A stretch of 55,777 nucleotides of DNA from a virus, in IMG/VR virus record IMGVR_UViG_3300018080_000215, positions 1-55,777 of that record; one strand, 5' to 3'. This document shows, one piece after another, positions 45,413-53,848 of the stretch (position 1 is its first letter; each line of letters opens with the position of its first letter). The notes beneath the pieces were generated by a model, which did not search any database, was not told the origin of the DNA, and saw only the letters and a program-made list of their open reading frames with translations. The position numbers were made by a program, and so were the translations under genes.

Positions 45413-46993
45413 TCAGTTGTTTCTGTTTCTGATCTCCCGCTGGATGGCGGCTCGCAAGGGTTCTTTGATCCCGCGCGCCTTGAGTAGCCAGTGCAGCAAA
45501 CCCGTATCCACCTCTCTGATTAAGCGGCCTCGCTCCTTGCCGAACGGAACTCTCCAGCCTCGCTGGCTTGGGCGGCTCTCGGCCCGCAGGAAGGCCGGTC
45601 GCTCGTAGTTGCCGAACTCGACCCCTGCCAGCCAAGCGGCCCTCTGACGCTCTGTGAGAGCCTCCTGGGCAGCCCTCTGTCTGGCCTCCTGTGCGGCCTC
45701 CTCTGCCATGAGTTCCCGCTCGACGGCAAGCAGGCGATCCAAGTCTGTTGGCGACATTGGGGTGTCCGGCTTGCGCTTGCCCTTGGCTCTCTTGAGAAGG
45801 TCGATTTCTTCCTTGCCTCTGAGTGCGTCCACTGAGGTGATGAGGTCGTTGTGTCTAGATGCGTCCACCAGATCGAAGATTTCAAAGAACGGCTTCTGGG
45901 ATGCTGCGATAGCGGCTCGACGCTCCTCGGGGGTCGCCAGCCCGACCAGCATGGAGGCGGGCCAGGGTCGAGTTCCGCGTCCAACCATCTGCTGATAGAG
46001 CGACCTACTCTTCGTCGGCTTGCAGCAAAATAGTTTTTTGACCATCGGGCAATTCCAACCGGTGGTCAGGCAGCCGACATTGAGGATGACATTCAGTTCG
46101 CCAGCCTCAAACATTCCTAGATGCCTGAATCTCTCGTCGCGATCCATCCTGCTGTGGACGATTGCCGCCTCTAGCCCGCCGCGAGCGAGAACAGTCCGCA
46201 CCCTCTCTGCCTGGAATACCCCTTGGCAATAGACAACGCTCGGCTCTCCCTCATGGTGTTGAAGGACAAGGTTGGCTACGGTCTGGACGAGACTGTCGCG
46301 AGACATCTCCTTGGCTAGACGCTCGGCAGAGTAATCGCCGAAGCCAGAGTCGAACCGGCTAAGGTCTAGGTCGCTGGCAACAGACAGCCAGATGCGGGGC
46401 GGTACGAGCCAGCCATCCTCGATGGCCTGCTGCAACTCATAGAAGTACGCGCAGTCGCCGTAGAACTCTGTAAGCGGATCGCCTTTGAGCCGGTCTGGCG
46501 ATGCAGTCAAGCCGATGATTTTGGAGCCGCACTCTCGGAAGACCGAGAGTATGTCCATCGCTCTCTTGCTGTAGTTGAGATGTGACTCATCTACCAGCAC
46601 AACAGAGACGTTGTGCGTATACGCTTGGTATCGCTCTCGCGATATGAGGGACTTATAACTGGCGACAGTGATCCGCTGATCGCTGATCTGCCTGCCCTGC
46701 TCGATGCCACAGGGTAGCCCCCTCGACCGTAGTCGCTCGGCAGTCTGAGCAACCAGAGGGTCAAGGGGGCTAACCACCAGCCCCCGCGACTCGCCAGTAG
46801 CGAGGGCTTGCAGTAACATCACTATTATCTCGGTCTTGCCAGTGCCACATGGCAATACCAACAAGCCCCCCGACTTTGTCTCCAGGTGCTTGAGGCACTT
46901 GTCAACTGCGGCGATCTGGTAATCCCGCCAACGCACTGACCCCTGGGGTGCAGGAATCGCATGGGTTGGGAATAGTGATAGATTCTGCGGCAT
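45413..46993 (-). CDS. DEAD/DEAH superfamily 2 helicase (526 aa)
   Basis: SF2 motifs in order: Walker A LPCGTGKTE (residues 48-55), DESH Walker B (in VVLVDESHLNYS), LTASPDR (motif III), then C-terminal LNVGCLTTGWNCP (motif V) and QMVGRGTRPW (motif VI). The C-terminal ~130 residues are charged and coiled-coil-like (MAEEAAQEARQRAAQEALTE), a DNA-binding or oligomerisation tail. Resembles phage helicases of the UvsW/RadD type that unwind recombination or replication intermediates. In an operon with ERF, RecE and resolvases, it probably serves recombination-dependent replication. Confidence 0.93.
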   Translation of the reverse strand: MPQNLSLFPTHAIPAPQGSVRWRDYQIAAVDKCLKHLETKSGGLLVLPCGTGKTEIIVMLLQALATGESRGLVVSPLDPLVAQTAERLRSRGLPCGIEQGRQISDQRITVASYKSLISRERYQAYTHNVSVVLVDESHLNYSKRAMDILSVFRECGSKIIGLTASPDRLKGDPLTEFYGDCAYFYELQQAIEDGWLVPPRIWLSVASDLDLSRFDSGFGDYSAERLAKEMSRDSLVQTVANLVLQHHEGEPSVVYCQGVFQAERVRTVLARGGLEAAIVHSRMDRDERFRHLGMFEAGELNVILNVGCLTTGWNCPMVKKLFCCKPTKSRSLYQQMVGRGTRPWPASMLVGLATPEERRAAIAASQKPFFEIFDLVDASRHNDLITSVDALRGKEEIDLLKRAKGKRKPDTPMSPTDLDRLLAVERELMAEEAAQEARQRAAQEALTERQRAAWLAGVEFGNYERPAFLRAESRPSQRGWRVPFGKERGRLIREVDTGLLHWLLKARGIKEPLRAAIQREIRNRNN

Positions 46994-47028
46994 CCCTGTC
47001 GGACTCCCTTCCTGCGGGCATCCCTGCC

Positions 47029-47313
47029 CTACTCAATCCCTGCTACCCTCCGTATCGCTCTCGCTCCGACCCAGCGACGTTTAGCCTGCTCCTCCGTCCA
47101 TCGACTCTGTAGCGACTTCGCTATCCGGCGAATCTCCGCTGGACTTGGCGCGCTTGGCTCGCTTACGCCGAGTCCGCTTTGCTGGAACAGGCTCACTAGC
47201 CGCTGTTGGGTCATCCCGTTTCTCCTCGCTACCGCTGCCACTCCCTCCGTCCTCGACTGCTGGTACATCGTCTCCAGTGTTACTTTCGCTCCTGTCATCA
47301 CTGCTGATGGCAT
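47029..47313 (-). CDS. Small regulator-like protein encoded in alternate frame (94 aa)
   Basis: ATG 47313 follows AGGGGGA by 8 bases. Product contains EGVAAVARRNGMTQQRLVSL, which looks like an HTH, and EIRRIAKSLQSRWTEEQAKR, the 'eixxxxxxIxxxWs-x-e-x-x-x-R' pattern common in phage regulators. It overlaps the 158-aa gene by 233 bases in another frame, so a long stretch of DNA encodes two plausible proteins. Either both are made or one frame is spurious; motif content favours this one being real. Confidence 0.7.
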   Translation of the reverse strand: MPSAVMTGAKVTLETMYQQSRTEGVAAVARRNGMTQQRLVSLFQQSGLGVSEPSAPSPAEIRRIAKSLQSRWTEEQAKRRWVGARAIRRVAGIE

Positions 47314-47557
47314 CTGACAATCCCCCTTTCATTAAGAACTCATCTACCCTGTCTGCGAACATCGCCCGCAGAGTGTCCAATTCCGAGAACAGCGAGAGAA
47401 CGTCACCCCGAAGGGAGACAAAGGCGAGTTGAACCCGCCAATACTGTTCTTCGTCGTAACGCACCAATTCCTCGTTACTGTCAACGAGATTCCGCGCTGC
47501 CTCGGCGGCAGTCAGTAACCTCTCCTTGATCTCCAGAAGTTGTGATCCGCTAATCAT
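47081..47557 (-). CDS. Hypothetical protein with charged C-terminal tail (158 aa)
   Basis: ATG 47557 overlaps the ERF stop (ATGA). Residues 1-80 are helical and acidic (LLTAAEAARNLVDSNEELVR, LSLFSELDTLRAMFADRVDE); 85-158 are disordered with alternating acidic, Ser and Lys/Arg blocks (PAKRTRRKRAKRAK). The disordered part overlaps the 94-aa gene, so its codons are constrained by two frames. May be an ERF-associated or ssDNA-handling accessory protein by position. Confidence 0.75.
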   Translation of the reverse strand: MISGSQLLEIKERLLTAAEAARNLVDSNEELVRYDEEQYWRVQLAFVSLRGDVLSLFSELDTLRAMFADRVDEFLMKGGLSDAISSDDRSESNTGDDVPAVEDGGSGSGSEEKRDDPTAASEPVPAKRTRRKRAKRAKSSGDSPDSEVATESMDGGAG

Positions 47558-48195
47558 TTCTGCTCCTTCCTGCTAAGGGCTTGCTTGCGGAAACCTGCCC
47601 GCTTGCGTATCTCGTTCATCTCTGCTGCACTGATCTCCTCACTGGCGAGACGCTCTTCAGCCCGCGACAGCAGCGCATCTATGTCTTCGACGGTTGATGC
47701 TGCTGCGAGTTTTTTCGCGGCTAGGTCGAGGAGTCGCGTCTTGGAATCCTGGGCGGCAGCGTCGGCGGCAGACTCGCCGTCATCGTCATCCTCTGACGAA
47801 AGGCCCAGCATCGAGGCGTAGGCCATGCGCCTCATATATGTGCAGTAGGCAGAGGTGTGCTGTGGGTTCTGCGAAACCTTGATAGGCACCTGACTGCTGA
47901 CGTATTGGCCCGTTTTGTGTAGCAGCGTTGTGTTGAGGATCAGATCGTCGCCCGCCGGGTGGAACGTCTGGAGGACTGCTAGACCGTTCTCGGCGAGTGG
48001 CCCCCGAGCCGCCCGCCGCAAGGCACTGAGGTCGGCGTATTCGCCGTACTGGCCTTTCCGGTTTTTCTTCGGTTCGTCCATTAGCCCCATCGCAAGAACG
48101 AGGCTCTCCGACAACTCCTTCAGGTCTTTGCTGCGTTCGACATAGACAAACACCCCATCCGACACATGGCTCTCAAGAGTCCTAATCGCTGGCAT
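47554..48195 (-). CDS. ERF-family single-strand annealing protein (213 aa)
   Basis: Start ATG 48195 with AGGGGGG 5 bases upstream (an upstream TTG is less likely). Conserved ERF core: KNRKGQYGEYADLSALRRAA, PLAENGLAVLQTFHP, NTTLLHKTGQYVSS, AYCTYMRRMAYASMLGLSSE and an acidic C-terminal region. ERF proteins anneal complementary single strands in phage recombination and circularisation. Partner to the upstream RecE-like exonuclease, giving a two-component recombination system. Confidence 0.93.
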   Translation of the reverse strand: MPAIRTLESHVSDGVFVYVERSKDLKELSESLVLAMGLMDEPKKNRKGQYGEYADLSALRRAARGPLAENGLAVLQTFHPAGDDLILNTTLLHKTGQYVSSQVPIKVSQNPQHTSAYCTYMRRMAYASMLGLSSEDDDDGESAADAAAQDSKTRLLDLAAKKLAAASTVEDIDALLSRAEERLASEEISAAEMNEIRKRAGFRKQALSRKEQK

Positions 48196-48209
48196 CTCAG
48201 CCCCCCTTT

Positions 48210-49100
48210 TCAATAACGGCTCGGATACATTTCCAACTCAGTCATCTGCCCGTAGTCTTCGGGCAGCCAGTGATCCCATTCAGTCCGGTCGCGCATCTCG
48301 TCGAGATACCGCAAGACCCTGTCCCTGGCTCGGCGCACAACGGCTGCCGGAAGAGTCACCACATGGCAGTGGTGGGGAAACAGGGTGCTGATGACAACGA
48401 AGACCAACCGGTGATCCGGCCAGCCTGCGGCTACAGCAGCGTCCTCATAGACTGCGGACTGAAGGTCGTAGCCCCACTGCTGAACGCTTGAGCGAAATTG
48501 CTTTAGCGGGTAGAGATCGCGAGTGGTCTTGAGGTCGTACCAGAACTCCTCTGTCGCCCCATCGCAGCGGCAACGCATTTGGTGACCGTTCAGCGTCCAA
48601 CGGATGTTGAACTCGGCGTCGATGCGCTTCTCGAATATCTCTGCTGCGGCAGCGTTGCGAAGGATGCCCTGCCATTGGGCCTCAACCTGCTCTAACTCGG
48701 CGGGCGTTACGCCAACCCTGTCGGGCGGCAAGCCATCGAGCCACTCCTGCCCCTTCTTGCTCAACGCTCCAGTGGCGGTGATCGCAGACTCGGGGGCCAT
48801 CTCCAGCGAGTCATGCCACTGCTCGTCGCCTAACTCATGGCGAAGATGGAGAAGTGTCCCAGCGCGGAGGGCCGGGGAATTTTTCGGCGGGGCAGTTCCC
48901 GCGATATGCCGCAGGTAGTAGCCCAGCGGCGAATTCGCAAATTCTTTGAGTTGGGAACAGGAGATGCCAGCCGAGCGGTGGTACTCCTCGGCTGGCTGCC
49001 TATCTATGGTGACTAGCGGCGACCGGACTTGAACCGGTGACACCCGGCTTATGAATTCGGTGCCACCAGCACCACCCTCAAAAACTGAGGGAGCATCCAT
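48210..49100 (-). CDS. RecE-like PD-(D/E)XK exonuclease (296 aa)
   Basis: Motifs: HRSAGISCSQLKEFANSPLG, ALRAGTLLHLRHEL, FWYDLKTTRDLY (catalytic D-x-K) and QQWGYDLQSAVY (QxxxY motif). This is the RecE/exonuclease VIII arrangement that makes 3' tails for ERF. The start is uncertain: ATG 49100 avoids overlapping the divergent integrase start; ATG 49181 would overlap it by 50 bp; a GTG at about 49039 lies inside the tRNA-like segment. If the upstream starts are used, the attP core is translated as part of this protein, so integration would change its N-terminus. Confidence 0.88.
   Translation of the reverse strand: MDAPSVFEGGAGGTEFISRVSPVQVRSPLVTIDRQPAEEYHRSAGISCSQLKEFANSPLGYYLRHIAGTAPPKNSPALRAGTLLHLRHELGDEQWHDSLEMAPESAITATGALSKKGQEWLDGLPPDRVGVTPAELEQVEAQWQGILRNAAAAEIFEKRIDAEFNIRWTLNGHQMRCRCDGATEEFWYDLKTTRDLYPLKQFRSSVQQWGYDLQSAVYEDAAVAAGWPDHRLVFVVISTLFPHHCHVVTLPAAVVRRARDRVLRYLDEMRDRTEWDHWLPEDYGQMTELEMYPSRY
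49014..49055 (-). other. Probable attP: 3' half of a CAT-anticodon tRNA
   Basis: Read on the minus strand, the 42 bases carry a 7-base anticodon loop TTCATAA, the 3' arm GCCGG, a 5-base variable loop, a perfect T-arm ACCGG-TTCAAGT-CCGGT and the acceptor 3' strand CGCCGCT plus discriminator A. The 5' half of a tRNA, including the complement AGCGGCG, is absent, so it is not a functional tRNA gene. Identity to the last ~42 bases of a host tRNA is the normal design of a phage attachment site. It lies 77 bp from the start of a tyrosine integrase. Confidence 0.85.
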
Positions 49101-49131
49101 CCCCTGGAGAGGGCACCCCCGGGAGGGCGAT

Positions 49132-50010
49132 ATGTCCCTTACACTTTCGTCAGTATCAAAAGGCTTGCCTTCATCGCCCATGACTCTAGCGTCCCTGGTT
49201 GCTGAGTATGTCGAGCAGAGGGGGGCTGGTGACCGCTACAAAGAATCCCTGCGGCGCACCGTTCGGAAACTGACAGGGTATGGAATGATCCGCGTCTGTC
49301 AACTCCGGTCGAGTGCGGTCAATGATTTTCTTTCCAGCCTCGCCCTGTCGGCCACTACCCGAGCGAACATTCGCCGCGAAATCCTGACCCTCTGGCGATA
49401 CGCATTTGAACAAGCGTACACTGACGAGGCACCGATTCGCGTCAGGCGTATCCGAGTTTGCCGAGAGCCACCGCAGTGCTGGAGCCTAGACACAATTCGC
49501 AGGATGCTGTGTCTGGCAGAACGCGATGAGTCGCCAGTTGTCAGACGAGTCCCAGGTCTACAGTGGCGAGATGTGATGCCCTGCTGGATCGCAATTGGCT
49601 ATGACACTGCACTCCGGTTTTCTGATCTGCTGCATCTCCACCAGCGAAACTACAACAATGGGGCAATCCGCGTAGTCGCCAGGAAGACGGGCAAGCCGAC
49701 CGTTCGCAAACTAAGCCAATACGCTATCTCGGTTACGGACAGCCTGTTGTCGAAAAGCACAACAGGGGAGTTGTTCTTGTGGTGCGTCACCCGCAGAAGA
49801 ATGCTGCTGAAGTGGAAGAATTTCCTAACCCAACATGGGATACCGGGATCGAGCCGGTGGTTGCGTCGGTCAGCAGCCACTTATGTCGAGCGAATCTCAC
49901 CGGGCGCAGCCCCCCGATTCCTGTCGCACAGCAATCCTGACTTAGCCAAGTTTCACTATATTGATGAAACTCTTCTGGCTCCGGTAGCGCAGCCGCCAGC
50001 ATTACGCTAA
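49132..50010 (+). CDS. int: Tyrosine recombinase (phage integrase, 292 aa)
   Basis: ATG 49132 follows GGGAGGG at 6 bases. N-terminal SAM-like core-binding region (TLASLVAEYVEQRGAGDRYK) and C-terminal catalytic domain: Arg162 in DTALRFSDLLHLH, Lys185/188 in ARKTGKPT, the HxxR motif replaced by RWLRR (R242-W-L-R245), His266 in FLSHSNPDLAKFHYID and nucleophile Tyr276. Length is normal for short phage integrases. Lies next to the tRNA-like attP and converges on the 95-aa gene with a one-base gap. It would insert the phage into a host tRNA gene. Confidence 0.92.
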   Translation: MSLTLSSVSKGLPSSPMTLASLVAEYVEQRGAGDRYKESLRRTVRKLTGYGMIRVCQLRSSAVNDFLSSLALSATTRANIRREILTLWRYAFEQAYTDEAPIRVRRIRVCREPPQCWSLDTIRRMLCLAERDESPVVRRVPGLQWRDVMPCWIAIGYDTALRFSDLLHLHQRNYNNGAIRVVARKTGKPTVRKLSQYAISVTDSLLSKSTTGELFLWCVTRRRMLLKWKNFLTQHGIPGSSRWLRRSAATYVERISPGAAPRFLSHSNPDLAKFHYIDETLLAPVAQPPALR

Positions 50011-50011
50011 A

Positions 50012-50299
50012 TCACCAACTGTAGTTGCAAGACCAATAGCCCGGCTTGGTCTTGTCCTTCTTCTCCGAACAGTTGTGTCGAGATTTGAAGTTGGCTCGTC
50101 TGCCAGCATCACCATGCCCCTTTCCCTTGCTGGAGCCTTCCTTGAAGTGGCCCATGCTGGCATCGCCGAACCTGACCAGTTTCTCGACGTTGTTGACGCA
50201 GGCTTTGACCACAAATTTCTTGCCGCCAGAAGTCTGTTTCTTTGGCTGGTTGCATTTCAGGGAGTCTTTGAGCGACTTGACGCTATTTCTTTTTGTCAC
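50012..50299 (-). CDS. Small conserved-type phage protein (95 aa)
   Basis: GTG 50299 overlaps the 54-aa gene by 17 bases. The sequence KFVVKACVNNVEKLVRFGDA, then FKSRHNCSEKKDKTKPGYWS-CNYSW, is a pattern seen in many phage small proteins ('FGD ... RxxFxxRHxC ... KTxxxYWSCxxW') that pair with the 'LWANI-x-AKRKR' gene just upstream. Role not established; virion or packaging function is often assumed. Stop lies two bases from the convergent integrase stop. Confidence 0.85.
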   Translation of the reverse strand: MTKRNSVKSLKDSLKCNQPKKQTSGGKKFVVKACVNNVEKLVRFGDASMGHFKEGSSKGKGHGDAGRRANFKSRHNCSEKKDKTKPGYWSCNYSW

Positions 50300-50447
50300 T
50301 TCGGCTATCCCTCAATGCCTTTTCGGTAGGTGCCCCCGGCGAACCGGGCTTTCGCATCCTCTCTCCGCTGCCAGCGGCGATTCGCTTCCGCTTGGCATGG
50401 ATGTTTGCCCAAAGACCCTTCAGTTTCTTGACATTGTTCTTTGCCAT
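50283..50447 (-). CDS. LWANIxAKRKR-type small phage protein (54 aa)
   Basis: ATG 50447 overlaps the stop of the 1,133-aa gene as TAATG. Product MAKNNVKKLKGLWANIHAKR, then KRIAAGSGERMRKPGSPGAP and TEKALRDSRSDKKK. The core 'LWANI(H/R)AKRKRI ... GERMRKPG' with the 'KALRxS' end is a widely occurring short phage protein, usually next to the gene encoding the 95-aa partner. Function unknown, highly basic. Confidence 0.88.
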   Translation of the reverse strand: MAKNNVKKLKGLWANIHAKRKRIAAGSGERMRKPGSPGAPTEKALRDSRSDKKK

Positions 50448-53400
50448 TATCGGCTCCCGGCATACTTGCGCTCGTAAAACTCTCTCAACTGCCTACTCAA
50501 GTCGCGGCCCAGTGCGTCGAGCCGCTGGGTTTCGATTGGCAGCGTAGGCAGAAGTTCCTTCGGAATGTTGCTAATAGTGAAATCCTGGGCATACGGAGCA
50601 TTCTGCTGCCGGATTTTCTCTAAGGCATCGAGAGCCTCATATTCCGCATCGACGTTCTGAATCTTTACCCCTGTGAACGTATTGGTCAGTGCCTTCAGCA
50701 GACGGTAATTGACATCTGGGATTGACGGGTCAACGAGGTTCGCGGCAAGACTCGCCCCGCGACTACCCATTGGCACAACAGACGCAGCATTGGAGATGAC
50801 TGACCGCAGTAGCGGGTTGATTCGGGCATACCTGTTTCCAGTAGCCGCCCTATAAATTTTGTCGTAGGGGGTGACTGCCTGTTCCAACGGTCGCTTGCTG
50901 AAGAAGTCTCGCCCAGTTGCGAGTTCTGCCACTGAGCGAATGAGGGGATTAGCCTGCTGAAATACCTCGCCAATGGTTTCTTGGCCTGTCCGCAAGGCAG
51001 ACCCGAGCATATCTGGGGCATATCCCAGTTTGATTAGATTGAGAGTATCAATTCCGGGAAGGTCAATGTCGGTGAGGTACGTTTGGAGTTGATCCTGCCA
51101 CCCCGGCATACGGACAGCGAACCGCTGTCGCAACGCTGTCGGGATATACGTTTCGTCAGTAGTGGCCTGGGCATCGTTGATTGCCCGAATGGTCTGGGCG
51201 TATCTACCGCCAGGATTTCGCAACAGCGACTCGACTGCATACTTACCAATCCTGCTGGTGTAGGCCCACCAGGGAAACAGCGTTCTCCGCATAAAATTTC
51301 GCTCGAACTTTGTCAGAGAGCCGTAGTCCACCAGGGCACTCTTCATGCGACGGGATGCCTCGTCAATCGAAACACCCTTGCGTAGCAGTGCTAAGAACCC
51401 GCCGACTCGGCCCATCGAGTCGATGCTGTCGCCGAGCATATTGCTGGCGTTGTAGAGGGCATTGCGAGTTTCGTATGTGTTGTTGACCCCCCGAACAGTG
51501 GCGAAGTCGCTGAGTTGTTGCGACAAATTGCGGCTGCCGTCAGGCACTAACTGCTTCAGTGCCCGCGAAATGGAGATTGGCGTTGACCCGGGAACGAACT
51601 GACTGATGTCGCCCCTGCGGTTAGCGGACAACAGGTCGCTGGTGGCAAGCCCCTGGAGTGTGCCGGTCGAGCCGATGTCGTTTTGGACTTGGGCGATTAG
51701 GTTTTTTCCTTTAAGCCCAAGAGCCTTGTAACGAGGGATAGATTCTAGGTAATCGGCAATCTCATCCCATTTCCCGTTGATGAGTTTCGATCCTGCCCGA
51801 ACCCCCCGCAGTGTTTCCGCTACATCTCCTGTCTCTAGCCAGACAGAGAACAAGTTGCTATAGGCGTCTCTCGCGAAGCGACTCGGCCATGTCAGGACAC
51901 TGCTCTTAAATAGAGTGGTGAACTTGTCGAACAGGCTGGCGACCTCTTTCTGAGCGTCGGGAGTGTTGTAGAAGGCATCCATCCGCAGGATGCGGTTAAC
52001 CATCTCGCGGGGGACAGAAATGCTCTTGAGCCGTATTCTTCGCGCCTGAGTGCCGGGTGCAAACTGGGCAGCCGCGAGTCGATCCCTAATGTACTGGCTG
52101 GCCTTGCGGCTATTAGGGTCAATCCCGATGGCATCTCCAATTTGTTTCAACGCATCAGATAGCCGTAGGTATTTCCCGCCTGGGATATTCTCCCGACGAG
52201 CGATCACTGCGGAATCTACCAGTGCCTCAAATGCACTTTCCGCATTGTTCCTGCGAACCTCTTCGTTGATGATGTAAGACATCTGTTCAACGATGGGATG
52301 CGTCCCAAACACCGGGATATTGTCGGGAATGTCTTTACCAAGTGCCCGATAGATTTTTGCTATCTCGGTGCCCTGCCGCTCGGTAACGAGCGGGTTGCCA
52401 ATGAGTTGGGCTATGTATGCCCCAATCTCTGCTTCTGTCTCCTGTGATGCCCCTTTCATGAAAGCGCGGACGCGAGGGTCGAGACTGATTTGCTGAAGTT
52501 GGTATGTGCCGCCCGGAACAAACAGGTCTGGGTTACGGGCAATCTGGTTAGCGATCTTGGCCGAGTACGATGCGGCGTAGCCAGGGGCGTTGACCGCCCC
52601 GTCCGTAAAGTCCAGTTCTGGCGTCGATCTTGGGCTGAAGTAGGTGCCGAATGGGTCGCGTAACTCATTGGCTTTCAGTCCAAGGGCTTTGGCCTCGGCC
52701 AGTTTTGAGTCAGCGATCTGCCGCCAGCCGACGATCCAATCGTCGAGTTCTGGCATATCCCGCAATAGATCGAGGTCAGTACCAATAGGCTTTCCTTCGA
52801 TCAGTCGCAGGAGCGTATCTGCCCCCTCGGGACTGAAGAAACTGGTGATTCCAGTTTTCTGGGTGACCGACGCGGGAATGGCGATTTGTTGCAGTCGAGT
52901 AGCATGGGCAGTCGCCTCTGACCGGCCAGCCCGCAAAGCCTGTTCCTGGCCTTGATACCGACGCATAGCCATGATTTGGTCGCCCACCTTGGTGGTGTCG
53001 CCAACCGCTTTGGAGAAGAACGACGAGGCCAAACGCGACGGGTAACTCCATCGAATGCCAGCCCCTAGCCTGTCGAGGGCATCGGCAGCACCCTCGGCAA
53101 ACCCCAGTTTGCTCAAGTCATCTGTGCGGCCAGCATTCAGAGCGGCGTTGATGACAGACGATTCGCCGCTAAACGGATTCCAAATTCCCGCTACGCCACC
53201 TAGCCGCTGATTGCGGACTTCTGCGTAGGGTGTGTTGCCTAGAGCATTTTGAACGTCTTTGAATGCCTGGAGCGGGTCAGGGGCAGCCTTAACGACTTCG
53301 TCCAACGTCGTTGTCATCTGGGCAAGACGCTGTCCCACTAATGGTCTGGTCTGCAAGACAGACGTAGTCGGCTTGAGTCCAGCCTTGCCGATCTCCCGCA

Positions 53401-53848
53401 GTGTGTATTTTCCTGTGCGGGTAGCGTCCGAGCCTTTCTTCAGTGTTGCGATGAAAGGGGCGTATTTAGTTAGGCCAGCCTTGGCGGCGGCACTACCGGC
53501 CTTGGAGTAGGCCGATAATGGCAGCATGGTGAATGCCAGTGGATCGAGGGCCACTTCGGCAGCGAAGCCCGCTGGCGTTGACAGGTAAGGGTTGTCTGGT
53601 TTTAGGCCATACGCATCCAGCAACTCCTCTCCCGTAACGCGGCTGTCCCGGTCAAAAGAGAACCCACTGAGGGGGTCACCGGCCAGGATGCCGCGAGTGA
53701 TCGCACCGGGGGTATCTAGCAGTAACCCCAGTGCCTCAATCGCCTGACCGCTGCGTTGCCCCAGCATCGCCATGTAGGAAGATTTCTCTTCCGGCGTAAC
53801 GTACTGAGTCCGCTGCTGGTTATTGCCGCGATTGGCATAGATGCCCAC
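50447..53848 (-). CDS. Large internal virion/ejection-type protein (1,133 aa)
   Basis: 1,133 aa, helical, with no recognised enzymatic domain. Features include an N-terminal GAITRGILAGDPLSGFSFDR, a basic/amphipathic segment LTKFERNFMRRTLFPWWAYT about residue 855, and many Ala/Leu/Arg helices. Its size and composition match podovirus internal or ejected virion proteins such as T7 gp16, though the gp16 transglycosylase signature is not evident. The 'tkfERxxxRRxxxPxxxW' pattern resembles membrane-interacting segments in other phage virion proteins. TAATG overlaps at both ends. Confidence 0.75.
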   Translation of the reverse strand: MGIYANRGNNQQRTQYVTPEEKSSYMAMLGQRSGQAIEALGLLLDTPGAITRGILAGDPLSGFSFDRDSRVTGEELLDAYGLKPDNPYLSTPAGFAAEVALDPLAFTMLPLSAYSKAGSAAAKAGLTKYAPFIATLKKGSDATRTGKYTLREIGKAGLKPTTSVLQTRPLVGQRLAQMTTTLDEVVKAAPDPLQAFKDVQNALGNTPYAEVRNQRLGGVAGIWNPFSGESSVINAALNAGRTDDLSKLGFAEGAADALDRLGAGIRWSYPSRLASSFFSKAVGDTTKVGDQIMAMRRYQGQEQALRAGRSEATAHATRLQQIAIPASVTQKTGITSFFSPEGADTLLRLIEGKPIGTDLDLLRDMPELDDWIVGWRQIADSKLAEAKALGLKANELRDPFGTYFSPRSTPELDFTDGAVNAPGYAASYSAKIANQIARNPDLFVPGGTYQLQQISLDPRVRAFMKGASQETEAEIGAYIAQLIGNPLVTERQGTEIAKIYRALGKDIPDNIPVFGTHPIVEQMSYIINEEVRRNNAESAFEALVDSAVIARRENIPGGKYLRLSDALKQIGDAIGIDPNSRKASQYIRDRLAAAQFAPGTQARRIRLKSISVPREMVNRILRMDAFYNTPDAQKEVASLFDKFTTLFKSSVLTWPSRFARDAYSNLFSVWLETGDVAETLRGVRAGSKLINGKWDEIADYLESIPRYKALGLKGKNLIAQVQNDIGSTGTLQGLATSDLLSANRRGDISQFVPGSTPISISRALKQLVPDGSRNLSQQLSDFATVRGVNNTYETRNALYNASNMLGDSIDSMGRVGGFLALLRKGVSIDEASRRMKSALVDYGSLTKFERNFMRRTLFPWWAYTSRIGKYAVESLLRNPGGRYAQTIRAINDAQATTDETYIPTALRQRFAVRMPGWQDQLQTYLTDIDLPGIDTLNLIKLGYAPDMLGSALRTGQETIGEVFQQANPLIRSVAELATGRDFFSKRPLEQAVTPYDKIYRAATGNRYARINPLLRSVISNAASVVPMGSRGASLAANLVDPSIPDVNYRLLKALTNTFTGVKIQNVDAEYEALDALEKIRQQNAPYAQDFTISNIPKELLPTLPIETQRLDALGRDLSRQLREFYERKYAGSR

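Noticed and set aside
49014-49100. Functional tRNA gene
   Set aside because: T-arm, anticodon loop and acceptor 3' strand are present, but the complementary 5' acceptor strand and D-arm are missing; the upstream arm of the anticodon stem does not pair well.
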